64,000 nt of DNA, taken from positions 1-64,000 of the forward strand of contig NZ_JAIWNC010000043.1 of NCBI RefSeq assembly GCF_020216025.1. The letters run 5' to 3'. The notes below the pieces were generated by a model that searched no databases, was not told where the DNA came from, and saw only the letters and a program-made list of their open reading frames with translations. This stretch comes from Jidongwangia harbinensis (GTDB lineage Bacteria; Actinomycetota; Actinomycetes; Mycobacteriales; Micromonosporaceae). This document shows positions 1-9,514 of the stretch, one piece after another. Within the stretch, counting starts at the first letter, position 1. Each line of letters opens with the position of its first letter. The position numbers and the translations under genes are program-made.

Positions 1-2
1 TG

Positions 3-95
3 AACTGCGGCGTGAACGCCCGCCGAGGCCTCGACCGTTTCTTCCCCACGCTCTCCATGATGCTGGACATCCTCCCGGAGCCCTACGGCTCCTGA
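3..95 (+). CDS. possible C-terminal tail of an unidentified protein (partial)
   Basis: An open frame enters from the left edge and stops at TGA 93-95, giving about 30 residues that end LPEPYGS. I do not recognise the family. It may simply be an open frame by chance; the only support is that it stays open from the window edge and stops just before the CRISPR array begins. It does not resemble the C-terminus of Cas1 or Cas2 of type I-E systems. Confidence 0.22.
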   Translation, partial: NCGVNARRGLDRFFPTLSMMLDILPEPYGS

Positions 96-131
96 TCTCA
101 GATGTCCGCCAAAACGGGGCAGGCCCAGGCG

Positions 132-1508
132 GGATCACCCCCGCGTGCGTGGGGAGCAGGTCTTCCTGGTCGTGAACGGCCTCACCGGGCTGGGATGACC
201 CCTGTGTGCACGGGGAGTAGGTGTTGGGGTTGTACTGCGCGGTCTGCTGGATGGGATCACCCCCCGCGTGCGCGTGCGCGGAGCGGGCCGTCGATGGCGA
301 CGAGATCCCATATGGCCGGGGATCACGCCCGCTTGCGCGGGGAGCGGTTCGGCACGTAGCCGGTTGAGTGCTGCCGGCGGGGGTCACCCCCGCGTGCGCG
401 GGGAGCGGGTTGTCGGGCAGCCACGGGTGCGCGGCGATGCGGGATCACCCCCGCGTGAGCGGGGAGCGGGTCGTGAGCGCGGCCAGTACCGGCGGGGTCG
501 CGGGATCACCCCCGCGTGCGCGGGGAGCGGACGTTGTCACCGAGGCAGCAGAAGTAGGTGCAGGGATCACCCCCGCGTGCGCGGGGAGCGGACGTTGTCA
601 CCGAGGCAGCAGAAGTAGGTGCAGGGATCACCCCCGCGTGCGCGGGGAGCGGCTGCGCAGGCCAAAGGTGACGTCCTCGGCTCGATCGGATCACCCCCGC
701 GTGCGCGGGGAGCGGACCGCCTCAGCTGGGCACAGCGCGGTCCTCGAGGGATCACTCCCGCGCGCGCGGGGAGCGGCCCGCGGCTGGCAGGCCGTCCGGC
801 TGTGGGCCGGGATCACCCCCGCCTGCGCGGGGAGCGGCACGTGGACGGGCTCGCCGCGTCCGCCGCTTCGGGATCACCCCCGCGTGCGCGGGGAGCGGAG
901 GGTAGTTCCGGCCGGGCCGCCGTCGAAGTTGGGATCACCCCCGCGTGCGCGGGGAGCGGAGCGACAGCGCGCCGGTGGACGACCAGGACATGGGATCACC
1001 CCCGCGTGCGCGGGGAGCGGACGGTCACCCGGCGCGAGGCGATGGTCGACCGGGGATCACCCCCGTGTGCGCGGGGAGCGGGTGCTCGCCGGCGGCCGCG
1101 GCGAACTGCGCACCGGATCACCCCCGCGTGCGCGGGGAGCGGCGACCTGGTCGTGCAGCGGCACTCGACCAGCAGGGATCACCCCCGCGTGCGCGGGGAG
1201 CGGGTCGGGGCGTCCTCTTCCCACTCGGTCTTGCAGGGATCACCCCCGCGTGCGCGGGGAGCGGGGGTCGAGGGCGCGGTGTGCGCGGGTGACGAGGGGA
1301 TCACCCCCGCGTGCGCGGGGAGCGGGTGTCCGTGTCACGCGGCGGCACCCCGATCACGGGATCACCCCCGCGTGCGCGGGGAGCGGATGACGTCCAGGAA
1401 CTGCCGGAACAGCCCCGGGGGATCACCCCCGCGTGCGCGGGGAGCGGAGCGGAGATCCGGCCGGACAGCAGGCAGCACGGGGATCACCCCCGCGTGCGCG
1501 GGGAGCGG
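132..1508 (-). CRISPR. type I-E-like CRISPR array, 23 repeats, 22 spacers
   Basis: 28-bp repeats begin (plus strand) GGATCACCCC and end GGGGAGCGG, with a CCCCGCG/CGCGGGG hairpin. Repeat starts: 132, 193, 254, 320, 381, 442, 503, 564, 625, 688, 749, 810, 871, 932, 993, 1054, 1115, 1176, 1237, 1298, 1359, 1420 and 1481. The period is 61 (33-nt spacers), except for a 35-nt spacer at 653-687 and a longer repeat at 254. The reverse complement matches the crRNA orientation of E. coli-type repeats, and the left-most repeats (132, 193, 254, 320) are degenerate. Transcription is therefore read leftward from a leader at the right. Spacers 531-563 and 592-624 are identical. No cas gene is visible in the window, so the effector genes are either to the left or elsewhere. 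Confidence 0.97.
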
Positions 1509-1663
1509 GCTTATCGACCTGCGTTGCTAATGATCGTCTAGCGCGTCCTTATTCACTCTGGTTCTCAGGATCGAGTCTTCGTGAGGTGGCGGTCGCAGGG
1601 GGCAAGTCCGAGTTAGGTGTTCGCAGCACTATACCCGCCATCTTGATCAAATAGATGGGGTCA
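1509..1663 (-). promoter_or_regulatory. CRISPR leader
   Basis: This is the non-repetitive, comparatively AT-rich stretch flanking the intact end of the array. On the minus strand it carries a plausible -10 hexamer TATAGT (1628-1633). The position next to the best-conserved repeats, opposite the decayed end, is what identifies it as the leader; the -10 call alone is weak because no good -35 lies at 17 bp. Confidence 0.55.
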
Positions 1664-2685
1664 CTAAGTCTTCCGGCCTGGCGTGGTACCGCCGTCGCGG
1701 GTGGGGAGGCAGGGAGGCATCGTGTCGGGGTGTAGGCGTCGCCACTGGGTTCGCTCGTACATGGTGTTGGGTCGGCTGATACTGGCTCGGCGATTGCCGT
1801 CGTTGTGTCTTGCGGTGCGTCGCTGCTGTGAGATAGCCGATGAAGGGATATCAGCCGGTGATGTCTTCCGTGGACGACGGACTGAGTGCGCCGGCAGCGA
1901 GTCCATCGCTGATGTCGCTGGCCAGCGACGCCCCGGTCGCTGCTGCTCAACGTCATAGCCGAGCTTCCGATACAGGGCGGCTACCAACGCTTCGAAATCT
2001 CGGGGGCTAAGCCGGAATAGCGCCTCAGTACCGCCGTTCAAGTCGTCGATCCAGCGCGCGCGAATGACCGCGGCCGCATCCAGCAGCCATCCGAACGCCC
2101 TGACGGCCGCAGGGACCGATACACGTTGAGGTACCCCATGACCGCGTCAATCGCTTGCTGCGGTGCGTGCGGCAGGAGGTCGAGAACCCACCGGATACTC
2201 GGGTGTGGTTTGGCCGTCCCGGACATCCACCGCATCAGTCGCCGCGAGTACTCCTTCGGCAGGTCGTCGAGAAACTTGCGGACGTCCGAAGAATCGAGCA
2301 CCCGATCCAGATGGTCGCCATCCAAACCGAAGCACGACTCTTCGAAAAGGAAGAGCCGCAGCAGAGCCAGTACGTCGGCCTCACTGCGAGCGGAAATGGT
2401 GGACAGATACTCGGCGCGAAGCGCGTTGGTCGGGAAGGACCACGTCTGCGCACCCTGCCGACGGCGCTCCGTCCATTCCCACACGGTCTCGTGCGGCCCG
2501 GGCCGGTCCGCACCCGGCTCTCCACCGGAGGCCCCGGTCGCGCTGTAGCGCTCCTCCGCGCCGGGCGGCAGTACTACGGCCAGCCACTCCTCCAGGCGTC
2601 CCGACCAGAACGAGCCCCACCTAGGCTCGATTCCCGCCTTGAGGAAGTCCGCGGCCATCTCCTCAGTCGACAGGCCTATCCCCAT
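1664..2685 (-). pseudogene. decayed Mrr-type restriction endonuclease
   Basis: Two minus-strand frames together read as one protein. The upstream frame (from 2685) holds a roughly 190-residue N-terminal region ending in LPHAPQQAIDAVMGYLNVY, which resembles the stretch that precedes Mrr-like domains in actinobacterial restriction enzymes. It then runs out of frame near 2085-2100. Shifting one base restores WLLDAAAVIRARW and continues into LSPRDFEALVAALYRKLGYD, the start of a Mrr/restriction endonuclease-like fold. That second frame loses similarity right after DVEQQ, so the catalytic D-ExK part is missing. The result is a frameshift plus 3' truncation. It lies directly beside the CRISPR leader. 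The family call rests on motif recognition only. Confidence 0.6.
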
Positions 2686-2891
2686 GACGGCAGTATGTCG
2701 ACCGGGTACGACAACCTCGGGGCGCGAGGGCGCCTCCGCACTTGATGCCGGTGGTCACAGCCTGATGCGTATAGCGGGACTGTGGATGTCCGGTGAGGAC
2801 GGAACGGGCGGATCAGACGTCTGCACGCCCTGCACTGATACCGACTATCAGGTCAATCCGGGTCTTCGCGCCACAGTGGTGATCTTCCATA

Positions 2892-2920
2892 TTGACTTAC
2901 AGCGCTTGATTCGCTGTGAT
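2892..2920 (+). promoter_or_regulatory. candidate promoter with internal operator for the surface-protein gene
   Basis: TTGACT (2892-2897) and TGTGAT (2915-2920) are separated by 17 bp. A perfect 6-bp inverted repeat, ACAGCG/CGCTGT (2899-2904 and 2912-2917), sits between and over the -10, as an operator would. The ribosome site GGGGGAGAG follows at 2946-2954. Confidence 0.42.
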
Positions 2921-2957
2921 TGCTGCGTCACGGATTGTCATCACGGGGGAGAGATCG

Positions 2958-5900
2958 ATGCCTGCTGGCCATCGCGTAATGCCGCGTGCGCACCGATGCC
3001 GTTGGTCCGTGTGGCACGCCGCTCTACTCCTCCTGCTGTCCACGTTGGTGGCCCTGCCGGCGGTCCCTGGTGTTGCTGCGCCTGCCTCTGCGGTGACAGC
3101 GAAGCAGCCATGTGTCGCCGAGCAGCGCACCGTGGCTGCCGCCGCCGCGATGACTCGCACCTGTGGCAAGCGAGTGGAGATTCTTGACGAGCGGTCCGAG
3201 GTGTCCCAGACCTTCGTCAATCCGGACGGTACGCAGACCGTCGAGGAGTCCATCGAGCCGGTCCGGGTCAAGCACGGCACCCACTGGGTGCCGATTGACA
3301 CCACGCTCAAGGCCACAGCGACCGGTGTGAAACCGCGGGCCGCCGCTTTGCCGACGACGCTGTCCGGCGGTGGCGACGGACCGCTGGCCCGGCTGCGTGA
3401 CGGGTCGAACGAGATCAGCTTCTCTTGGCCGGGCACGCTGCCCAAGCCGGTGCTGCGCGGCAACATCGCGCTCTACCGCAACGTGCTGCCGGACGTGGAT
3501 CTCCAAGTGGTTGTCGACGCACTCGGCTTCTCGGAGCTGCTCATCGTGCGTACCCGTGAAGCCGCCACCGACGGCCGGCTCGATTCGCTGAACTTCGGCC
3601 TCGCGACCAAGGGCGTGAAGGTGCGGGCGACCGGTCAGGGCGGCTTGGCCGCGACTGACAAGGGCGGCCGGACGGTGTTCACCGCGCCCGCACCGCTGAT
3701 GTGGGACGCCTCGATCGCCTCGGCCGGCGGGGACACCGCCAAGGGCGAGCCGGCGATGAAGAAGGCCGACAGGAAGTCCGCGAAGCCGGCCGGCCGGAGG
3801 GACACGGTCGCGGCGATGGATCGGCGCGTGGTGATGCCGATGACCGTCAGCAAGGACACTTTGACTCTTCGACCGGATCGCAAGCTTCTTGCCGACCCGG
3901 ACACCAAGTACCCCGTCTATATCGACCCGTCGGTTACCGGTGCCATCTCTGGTAGCGCGTGGACCTCCGTGTGGAGCAAGCACAAGTCGAGCTCGTTCTG
4001 GAAGAACTCGTCAGCGCTGACCAACGGCTCGACGTACGGCTCGGCCGGCGCTGGGCGTACCGAGGACTGCTCCGGATGTTCCGACCACGTCGTTCGGTCG
4101 TTCTTCCGGATGGACACCAGCAAGGTACGCAAGAAGCAGATCCTGTCCGCGACGTTCCGGGTCGAGCAGCGGCACGCCTGGACCTGCAACCCGAAGTCGA
4201 ACGCCAAGCTGTGGATGATCGGTGGGATCTCCACGAGCACGACGTGGAACAACCAGCCCAACTGGTATTCCGGCTACACGGCGCAGACCGCGGCGAACCG
4301 CAAGGCTGGCGCGGCGCACGGCTGCTCCGGGGCCGGCACCATCGAGTTCAACGCCACCTCGATGGTGGCCAAGGCGGCGGCCAGCAACTGGACGACGCTG
4401 AACCTCGGTCTGCGGGCGGTCGACGAGGGCACGCTGAAGCACTGGAAGCGGTTCAACCACTCGTCGCCGAAGCTTGCGATCACGTACAACACCGCCCCTG
4501 CGGCGCCGGGCAACCGCAACTCCGACGCGAAGGGCTGTGCGACCGGGGCGGCCCGGCCGTACGTTCGGACTCTGACCCCCACACTGGCCGCACAGCAGGT
4601 CGACCCGGACAACGACCAGGGCTTGACCACGTCGTTCTACTGGTGGCAGTCGGGCAGCGCGCGCAGCGAGTCGAACAAGGTGTCGCAGGCGGCCGGCAAC
4701 AAGACCACCGTGGCCAAGGTGATCCCGGCCGGCAGGCTGGCCGACGGCCGGACGTACGTGTGGCAGGCCCGTACCGCTGACAAGCACGCGACCGGTGCGT
4801 TTTCGGCGACCTGTGAGTTCGCCGTGGACGTGACGGCTCCGGCGGGGCCGAGCGCGGTGGCGTCACCGGATTACCCGGCCGGTACGCCGGGCGGCGGCGT
4901 CGGAGTTTCCGGTCAGTTCACCATCTCGCCTCCGGCCAGTGGCGCCACCGACCTCGCCGGGTACGCTTGGACGTTGGATCAGGGCGTGCAGGCGTCGGCT
5001 GCCAAGCAGATCGCGGCGAGCCCCGGCCAGAGCGTCACCGTGCCGTACGTCCCGCTACGCGACGGCGTCCAGACCATGAGGGTGTGGACGAAGGACAAGG
5101 CCGGCTGGTATTCGGCGGCGCCGCTCACGTACTCGTTCACGGTGAGGGCCGGTACCGGCCCGGCCGGCCAGTGGTCATTCGACGACGCCGGCGACACCAC
5201 CACCGACGACTCCGGCCACAACAACACCCTCGCGCTGGCCTCCGGCGTGACCCGGCCGACCGGGCGAGGCGGGGTTGGCTCGGCGTTGCTGCTCAACGGC
5301 TTGACCGGCGCGGCCACGCTCGCCGGGCCGATCACCGCGCCGCACCCCACCACCGGCGCTGCCACGCCGGTGCGCACGGACACCAGCTTCACGGTGGCCG
5401 CTCGCGTTCGACTGACCACCACCTCCGGCCTCACCGGGCAGCACACCGCCGTCGCCGCGTTCGGCAACCGGGCCAGCGCCTACACGCTGGGCTACTCGGC
5501 CGCCGACAACAAGTGGCGGTTCACGATGGCCGGCGCCGACGCCGACAACCCCGCGCTGTTCTCGGTGCTGTCCAATGCAGGACCGGTGGCCGGCAAATGG
5601 ACCCACCTCGCCGCCGCCTACGACGCGTCCACGAAGAGGCTGACGCTGTATGTCGACGGAACCGCCCAGACGGCGACCGCCACGTTGACCGGCGGGTTCA
5701 ACGCAGCCGCCGGCTTCGCGGTGGGCAAGCGGCGCTGGAACGGCGGGGACGACGGCTTCCTCAACGGCGCCGTGGACGACGTCCGGGTCTACAGCTTCAT
5801 CCCGGCCGTAGCGAAGATCACCGAGCTGGCCGCTCCGCTGCCGCCCGCCGTGACCCTGCCCGGCGGCGACTCGGTGCCGGTGGGCGCGGCCGCCAGCGCG

Positions 5901-8900
5901 GTCATCGGTTCCGGCGGTGACACCAACATCGTGTCGTACCGGTACAGCATCAACTCGACGACGCTGAACCTGACTGCGACGCCTCCCGCGGCCGGTGGCT
6001 CGGTCACCATCCCGCTCACCACGGCCACCGGCGGCGCCGTCACCGTCTACGCCCTGGCGGTGGACTCGGGCGGCCGGGTCTCGCCGACACCCGGCATCGT
6101 GCAGTTGTCGGTGATCCACCCGGCGACGCTCAGTGGCTTCGTCACCGACGCAGACTTCAACCCGTTGCCGGGTGCGGTGGTGCGCCTTGACCCGGGTGGT
6201 GTGACCGCGACTGCGGCCGCCGACGGCGCCTACACGGTGGCCGGGTTCCCCTCCGGGACGTACACGGTCACCGGGACATCCGGCGGCGTCTGCGGACTGT
6301 CCGGGAGGGCGGAGGACGTCGAAGTTACTGGCGAGTCCTACCTCGACCTGGTGCTGACGCCGGTGGCCGACGGGCTCGGCTACACCTGCGACACCAGGGC
6401 CCAGGTGTTCAGCCCGGCCGACCAGAGCGTGGTAGCGCTGACCGGCGACAACGCCGTCGCGACGGTGACGCTGCCCTTCGCGTTCCCCTTTTACGGCCAG
6501 GCGTTCCGGTCGGCATGGGTCGACACCAACGGGATCCTCTCCTTCACCGACCCGGGCGGTTCCCACCCGTACGACGGAGGGGCGCTGCCTTCCGCGGCGA
6601 ACCCGAACGCGATGATCGCGCCGTTCTGGGACGACCTCGTCATCGACTCGTCGGCGAGCGTCCGCACCACCACGACCGGAAGCGGCAGCACCGCGACGTT
6701 CGCGATCGAATGGCGCAACGCGCACCGCAAAGCGGCCACCTCGCAGCGGGTTTCCTTCACGGCGCTGCTGTCCGCCGACGGCACGGTGACCACCAACTAC
6801 ACCGGGCTGGACACCGACGCTGAGAAAGGCGCCTCGGCCGCGGTCGGCATCGCCGCCCCGGCGGCCGAGGACGGGTTGACCTTCTCGCGCAACACCCCGG
6901 CCCTGGCTAACGGGCAGGCGGTCGTCTTCCAGCAGTCCGAAGGCGGTGAGGGTGCGCTGGAGGTGCACTCGCTGTCCGGCCGGGTCCTCGACATGACCGG
7001 CAACGGCATCTCCGGCGCCCGGGTGTCGCTGGACCCGAGCGGGATGCAGACCACCACGTCGTCCGATGGCACATACCGCTTCGAAGGGCTGGTCTCGGAC
7101 ACCTACACGGTGTTCTCGGCGCAGAATCAGAAGTGCCCTCAGGTCGCCAAGGACACGGTCGAGCTGACCGCGGACACCGTCCGCGACCTGCGCCGGGGCC
7201 TGGACTACGGCGGCATGGGCTACGTCTGCGCGCAAGGCCCGGGCAACTTCGTGCCGGCCGCCAACGTGCTCGCACTGACCGGCGACGACGCGACGACCGC
7301 GTTGACGCTGCCTTTCGCGATGCCTTTCCACGGCAGGACGTACACGTCGGCCACGGTCAGCACCAACGGCTTCCTCACCTTCGACACCGCACTGGGCGCC
7401 GACACGTATGTGAACCCGGCCATGCCGACCGCGGCGGCGCCGAACGCCGTGGTCGCCCCCTTCTGGGACGACCTCGAGATCGACGCTTCGGCGAGTGTGC
7501 GCACCCAGACCACCGGTACTGCGCCCAACCGCAAGTTCGTGATCGAGTGGCGCAATGCCAAGTTCCGCCCGAACGGCCCGGACCGGATCACCTTCGAAGC
7601 GGTCTTCGGCGAGGCCGGGGATATCGTCTTCAACTACGGCACGCTGACCACCACGCTGCAGCAGGGCGCGGCGGCGACGATCGGCATCGAGAACGCCTCC
7701 GGCACGGTCGCCACGCTGTTCTCCTTCCAGGAAGCGCGGGTCAACTCCACCGGCGCCATCACCTTCACCCCGGCGGCGCCGGGCATTGTCCGCGGCACCA
7801 CCACCGTCGCTGTGACCGGCGGCCCAGCGGCCGGCCGCACGGTGACGCTCAACCCGGGCGGCCGCACCGCGGTCACCGACGCGAACGGCGGTTATCAGTT
7901 CACCGGCGTGCCGGTGGGCGAGTACACCGTGCAGGTCAGTACCGGCGACAGCCGCTGCCCCGGCCAGTACGCCAAGGAAATCATCAACTTCGCCGGCGGC
8001 ACCAAAGATGTCGACCTGTCGGTCATGACCGACGGCGACGAATTCGGCTACCGGTGCGACACGGGCGCGACGACCTACGTCCCCGGCGACATCACCGAGG
8101 ACTGGCAAGGCGACGAAACCGTCTGGCAGAAGAACCCGCCATTCCCGATCAAACTGTACGGCGAGTCGTACACCTCCGCCTGGATCTCCGCCAACGGCCT
8201 GGTGTCCTTCAAAGACCCGATGTTCTTCGGCTGGATCGGCTCGATCCCGAGCGCGCTGCCATCGCCGGCCGTACCCGGAAGCCCGAACGCCGCCGTCTAC
8301 GTGCACTGGGACGACTGGGTGGTGGACGCCTCCTCCAAGATCGCCACAAAATCGAGCGGCAGCGCGCCGAACCGCCAATGGGTGGTCGAATGGCGCAACG
8401 TCTACCTGCACCCGGACACCACCGCACGGGCGTCGTTCGAAGCCATCTTCAGCGAGAACGGCGACATCACGTTCGCCTACAAAGACATCACCGACTCCCA
8501 CCCGGTCGAACGAGGTTCCGGAGCCAGCACCGGCATCGAGAACGCCTCCGGCACGATCGGGTTCCAGTCCCTCTACCGCGAACCGTTACTCGCCTCCGGA
8601 CAAGGCGTGACGTTCAGGCCGAACCCACCCGGCGCAGGCAGCATCACCGGCACGGTGACCTGCGAGGGCGCCGGGGTGGGCGGCGCCACAGTGGCCGCGG
8701 CCGGCCAGAGCACGACCACGGCGGCCGATGGCTCGTACCGGATCGACAACGTGCCGGCCGGGACCTACGCGGTCATCGCGACTCGGACCGGCGGCGCCTG
8801 CGCCGGCTCGGCGGTGGCGAACGTGACCGTCGGCACCGGCACGCTCGCCGAGGCTGACTTCGCCGGGCTGAGCACCCCGGCGGGCGCGGGATACCGGTTG

Positions 8901-9464
8901 TCGGAGCGGGCGGTGGCGTACACCCCGGCCGACGGCGCGGTGCTGCCGGTCACCGGTGACGAGGACTACGAGCCGGTACCGCTGCCGTTCCCGGTCAACC
9001 TCTACGGCCAGACGTACGCGACGGGCTACGTGGACGGCAACGGCCTCATCGCCTTCCAGGACCCCGGCACGCCGAGTTCGGATGCGTGGCCCATCCCGTC
9101 GCCACGCAACCCCGAGGAACCGAACGCCGCGGTCTACCCGTTCTGGCACGACTGGGTCGTCGACAGCGACGCCAGCGTCCGTACCGCGACCAGAGGCGCC
9201 GCGCCGAGCCGGCAGTTCGTGGTCGAGTGGCGCAACGTCTCCTCCTACGAGGACCCGACCACGAGGACAACGTTCCAGGTTGCCTTCGATGAAGCCGGCG
9301 GCTGGTCATTCAGCTACCCGGACATGGACGGGACGTTCCTGACCAAGGGCGGCGGCGCGACCATCGGCATCGAAAACGCCGACGGCACCGTGGCGCTGCA
9401 GTACACCTACCGCCAGCCGGTGCTGCGGCCCGGCACCGGACTGCGCTTCGATCCGCCGCAGTGA
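2958..9464 (+). CDS. giant secreted multidomain surface protein (DNRLRE, LamG, four carboxypeptidase-regulatory/nidogen-like units)
   Basis: Protein of 2168 residues. I chose ATG 2958 over the upstream ATG 2916 because GGGGGAGAG lies just before it and it gives a normal signal peptide (basic start, LLLLLSTLVALP core). Rough order: an N-terminal region found in partners of actinobacterial RHS proteins (50-300); a DNRLRE-like beta domain (330-505); an Ig-like segment; a LamG jelly roll (733-950); then four tandem units of about 270-285 residues starting near 1054, 1339, 1610 and 1894. Each unit is a carboxypeptidase-regulatory-like fold (GAVVRLDPGG, DGAYTV) followed by a nidogen-like domain (FPFYG, TNGILSF, APFWDDL, IEWRNA). 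The RHS gene follows 50 bp downstream, so the two are probably co-expressed and act together at the cell surface. A structural or adhesive role is inferred from domains; no enzymatic residues are evident. Confidence 0.85.
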   Translation: MPAGHRVMPRAHRCRWSVWHAALLLLLSTLVALPAVPGVAAPASAVTAKQPCVAEQRTVAAAAAMTRTCGKRVEILDERSEVSQTFVNPDGTQTVEESIEPVRVKHGTHWVPIDTTLKATATGVKPRAAALPTTLSGGGDGPLARLRDGSNEISFSWPGTLPKPVLRGNIALYRNVLPDVDLQVVVDALGFSELLIVRTREAATDGRLDSLNFGLATKGVKVRATGQGGLAATDKGGRTVFTAPAPLMWDASIASAGGDTAKGEPAMKKADRKSAKPAGRRDTVAAMDRRVVMPMTVSKDTLTLRPDRKLLADPDTKYPVYIDPSVTGAISGSAWTSVWSKHKSSSFWKNSSALTNGSTYGSAGAGRTEDCSGCSDHVVRSFFRMDTSKVRKKQILSATFRVEQRHAWTCNPKSNAKLWMIGGISTSTTWNNQPNWYSGYTAQTAANRKAGAAHGCSGAGTIEFNATSMVAKAAASNWTTLNLGLRAVDEGTLKHWKRFNHSSPKLAITYNTAPAAPGNRNSDAKGCATGAARPYVRTLTPTLAAQQVDPDNDQGLTTSFYWWQSGSARSESNKVSQAAGNKTTVAKVIPAGRLADGRTYVWQARTADKHATGAFSATCEFAVDVTAPAGPSAVASPDYPAGTPGGGVGVSGQFTISPPASGATDLAGYAWTLDQGVQASAAKQIAASPGQSVTVPYVPLRDGVQTMRVWTKDKAGWYSAAPLTYSFTVRAGTGPAGQWSFDDAGDTTTDDSGHNNTLALASGVTRPTGRGGVGSALLLNGLTGAATLAGPITAPHPTTGAATPVRTDTSFTVAARVRLTTTSGLTGQHTAVAAFGNRASAYTLGYSAADNKWRFTMAGADADNPALFSVLSNAGPVAGKWTHLAAAYDASTKRLTLYVDGTAQTATATLTGGFNAAAGFAVGKRRWNGGDDGFLNGAVDDVRVYSFIPAVAKITELAAPLPPAVTLPGGDSVPVGAAASAVIGSGGDTNIVSYRYSINSTTLNLTATPPAAGGSVTIPLTTATGGAVTVYALAVDSGGRVSPTPGIVQLSVIHPATLSGFVTDADFNPLPGAVVRLDPGGVTATAAADGAYTVAGFPSGTYTVTGTSGGVCGLSGRAEDVEVTGESYLDLVLTPVADGLGYTCDTRAQVFSPADQSVVALTGDNAVATVTLPFAFPFYGQAFRSAWVDTNGILSFTDPGGSHPYDGGALPSAANPNAMIAPFWDDLVIDSSASVRTTTTGSGSTATFAIEWRNAHRKAATSQRVSFTALLSADGTVTTNYTGLDTDAEKGASAAVGIAAPAAEDGLTFSRNTPALANGQAVVFQQSEGGEGALEVHSLSGRVLDMTGNGISGARVSLDPSGMQTTTSSDGTYRFEGLVSDTYTVFSAQNQKCPQVAKDTVELTADTVRDLRRGLDYGGMGYVCAQGPGNFVPAANVLALTGDDATTALTLPFAMPFHGRTYTSATVSTNGFLTFDTALGADTYVNPAMPTAAAPNAVVAPFWDDLEIDASASVRTQTTGTAPNRKFVIEWRNAKFRPNGPDRITFEAVFGEAGDIVFNYGTLTTTLQQGAAATIGIENASGTVATLFSFQEARVNSTGAITFTPAAPGIVRGTTTVAVTGGPAAGRTVTLNPGGRTAVTDANGGYQFTGVPVGEYTVQVSTGDSRCPGQYAKEIINFAGGTKDVDLSVMTDGDEFGYRCDTGATTYVPGDITEDWQGDETVWQKNPPFPIKLYGESYTSAWISANGLVSFKDPMFFGWIGSIPSALPSPAVPGSPNAAVYVHWDDWVVDASSKIATKSSGSAPNRQWVVEWRNVYLHPDTTARASFEAIFSENGDITFAYKDITDSHPVERGSGASTGIENASGTIGFQSLYREPLLASGQGVTFRPNPPGAGSITGTVTCEGAGVGGATVAAAGQSTTTAADGSYRIDNVPAGTYAVIATRTGGACAGSAVANVTVGTGTLAEADFAGLSTPAGAGYRLSERAVAYTPADGAVLPVTGDEDYEPVPLPFPVNLYGQTYATGYVDGNGLIAFQDPGTPSSDAWPIPSPRNPEEPNAAVYPFWHDWVVDSDASVRTATRGAAPSRQFVVEWRNVSSYEDPTTRTTFQVAFDEAGGWSFSYPDMDGTFLTKGGGATIGIENADGTVALQYTYRQPVLRPGTGLRFDPPQ

Positions 9465-9514
9465 GGTCCCCGCATCCCGCCCTGCCCCGAATCTCCCTGA
9501 CCGGAGGAGTCCCG

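Noticed and set aside
102..1541. Several long open frames rich in ITPACAGSG and HPRVRGER repeats
   Set aside because: They are translations of the CRISPR repeats and spacers in successive frames, not genes.
5175..8501. Very long minus-strand frame of over 1100 codons
   Set aside because: It is antisense to the surface-protein gene, Arg/Val/Gly-rich, with no domain. High GC makes such shadow frames open.
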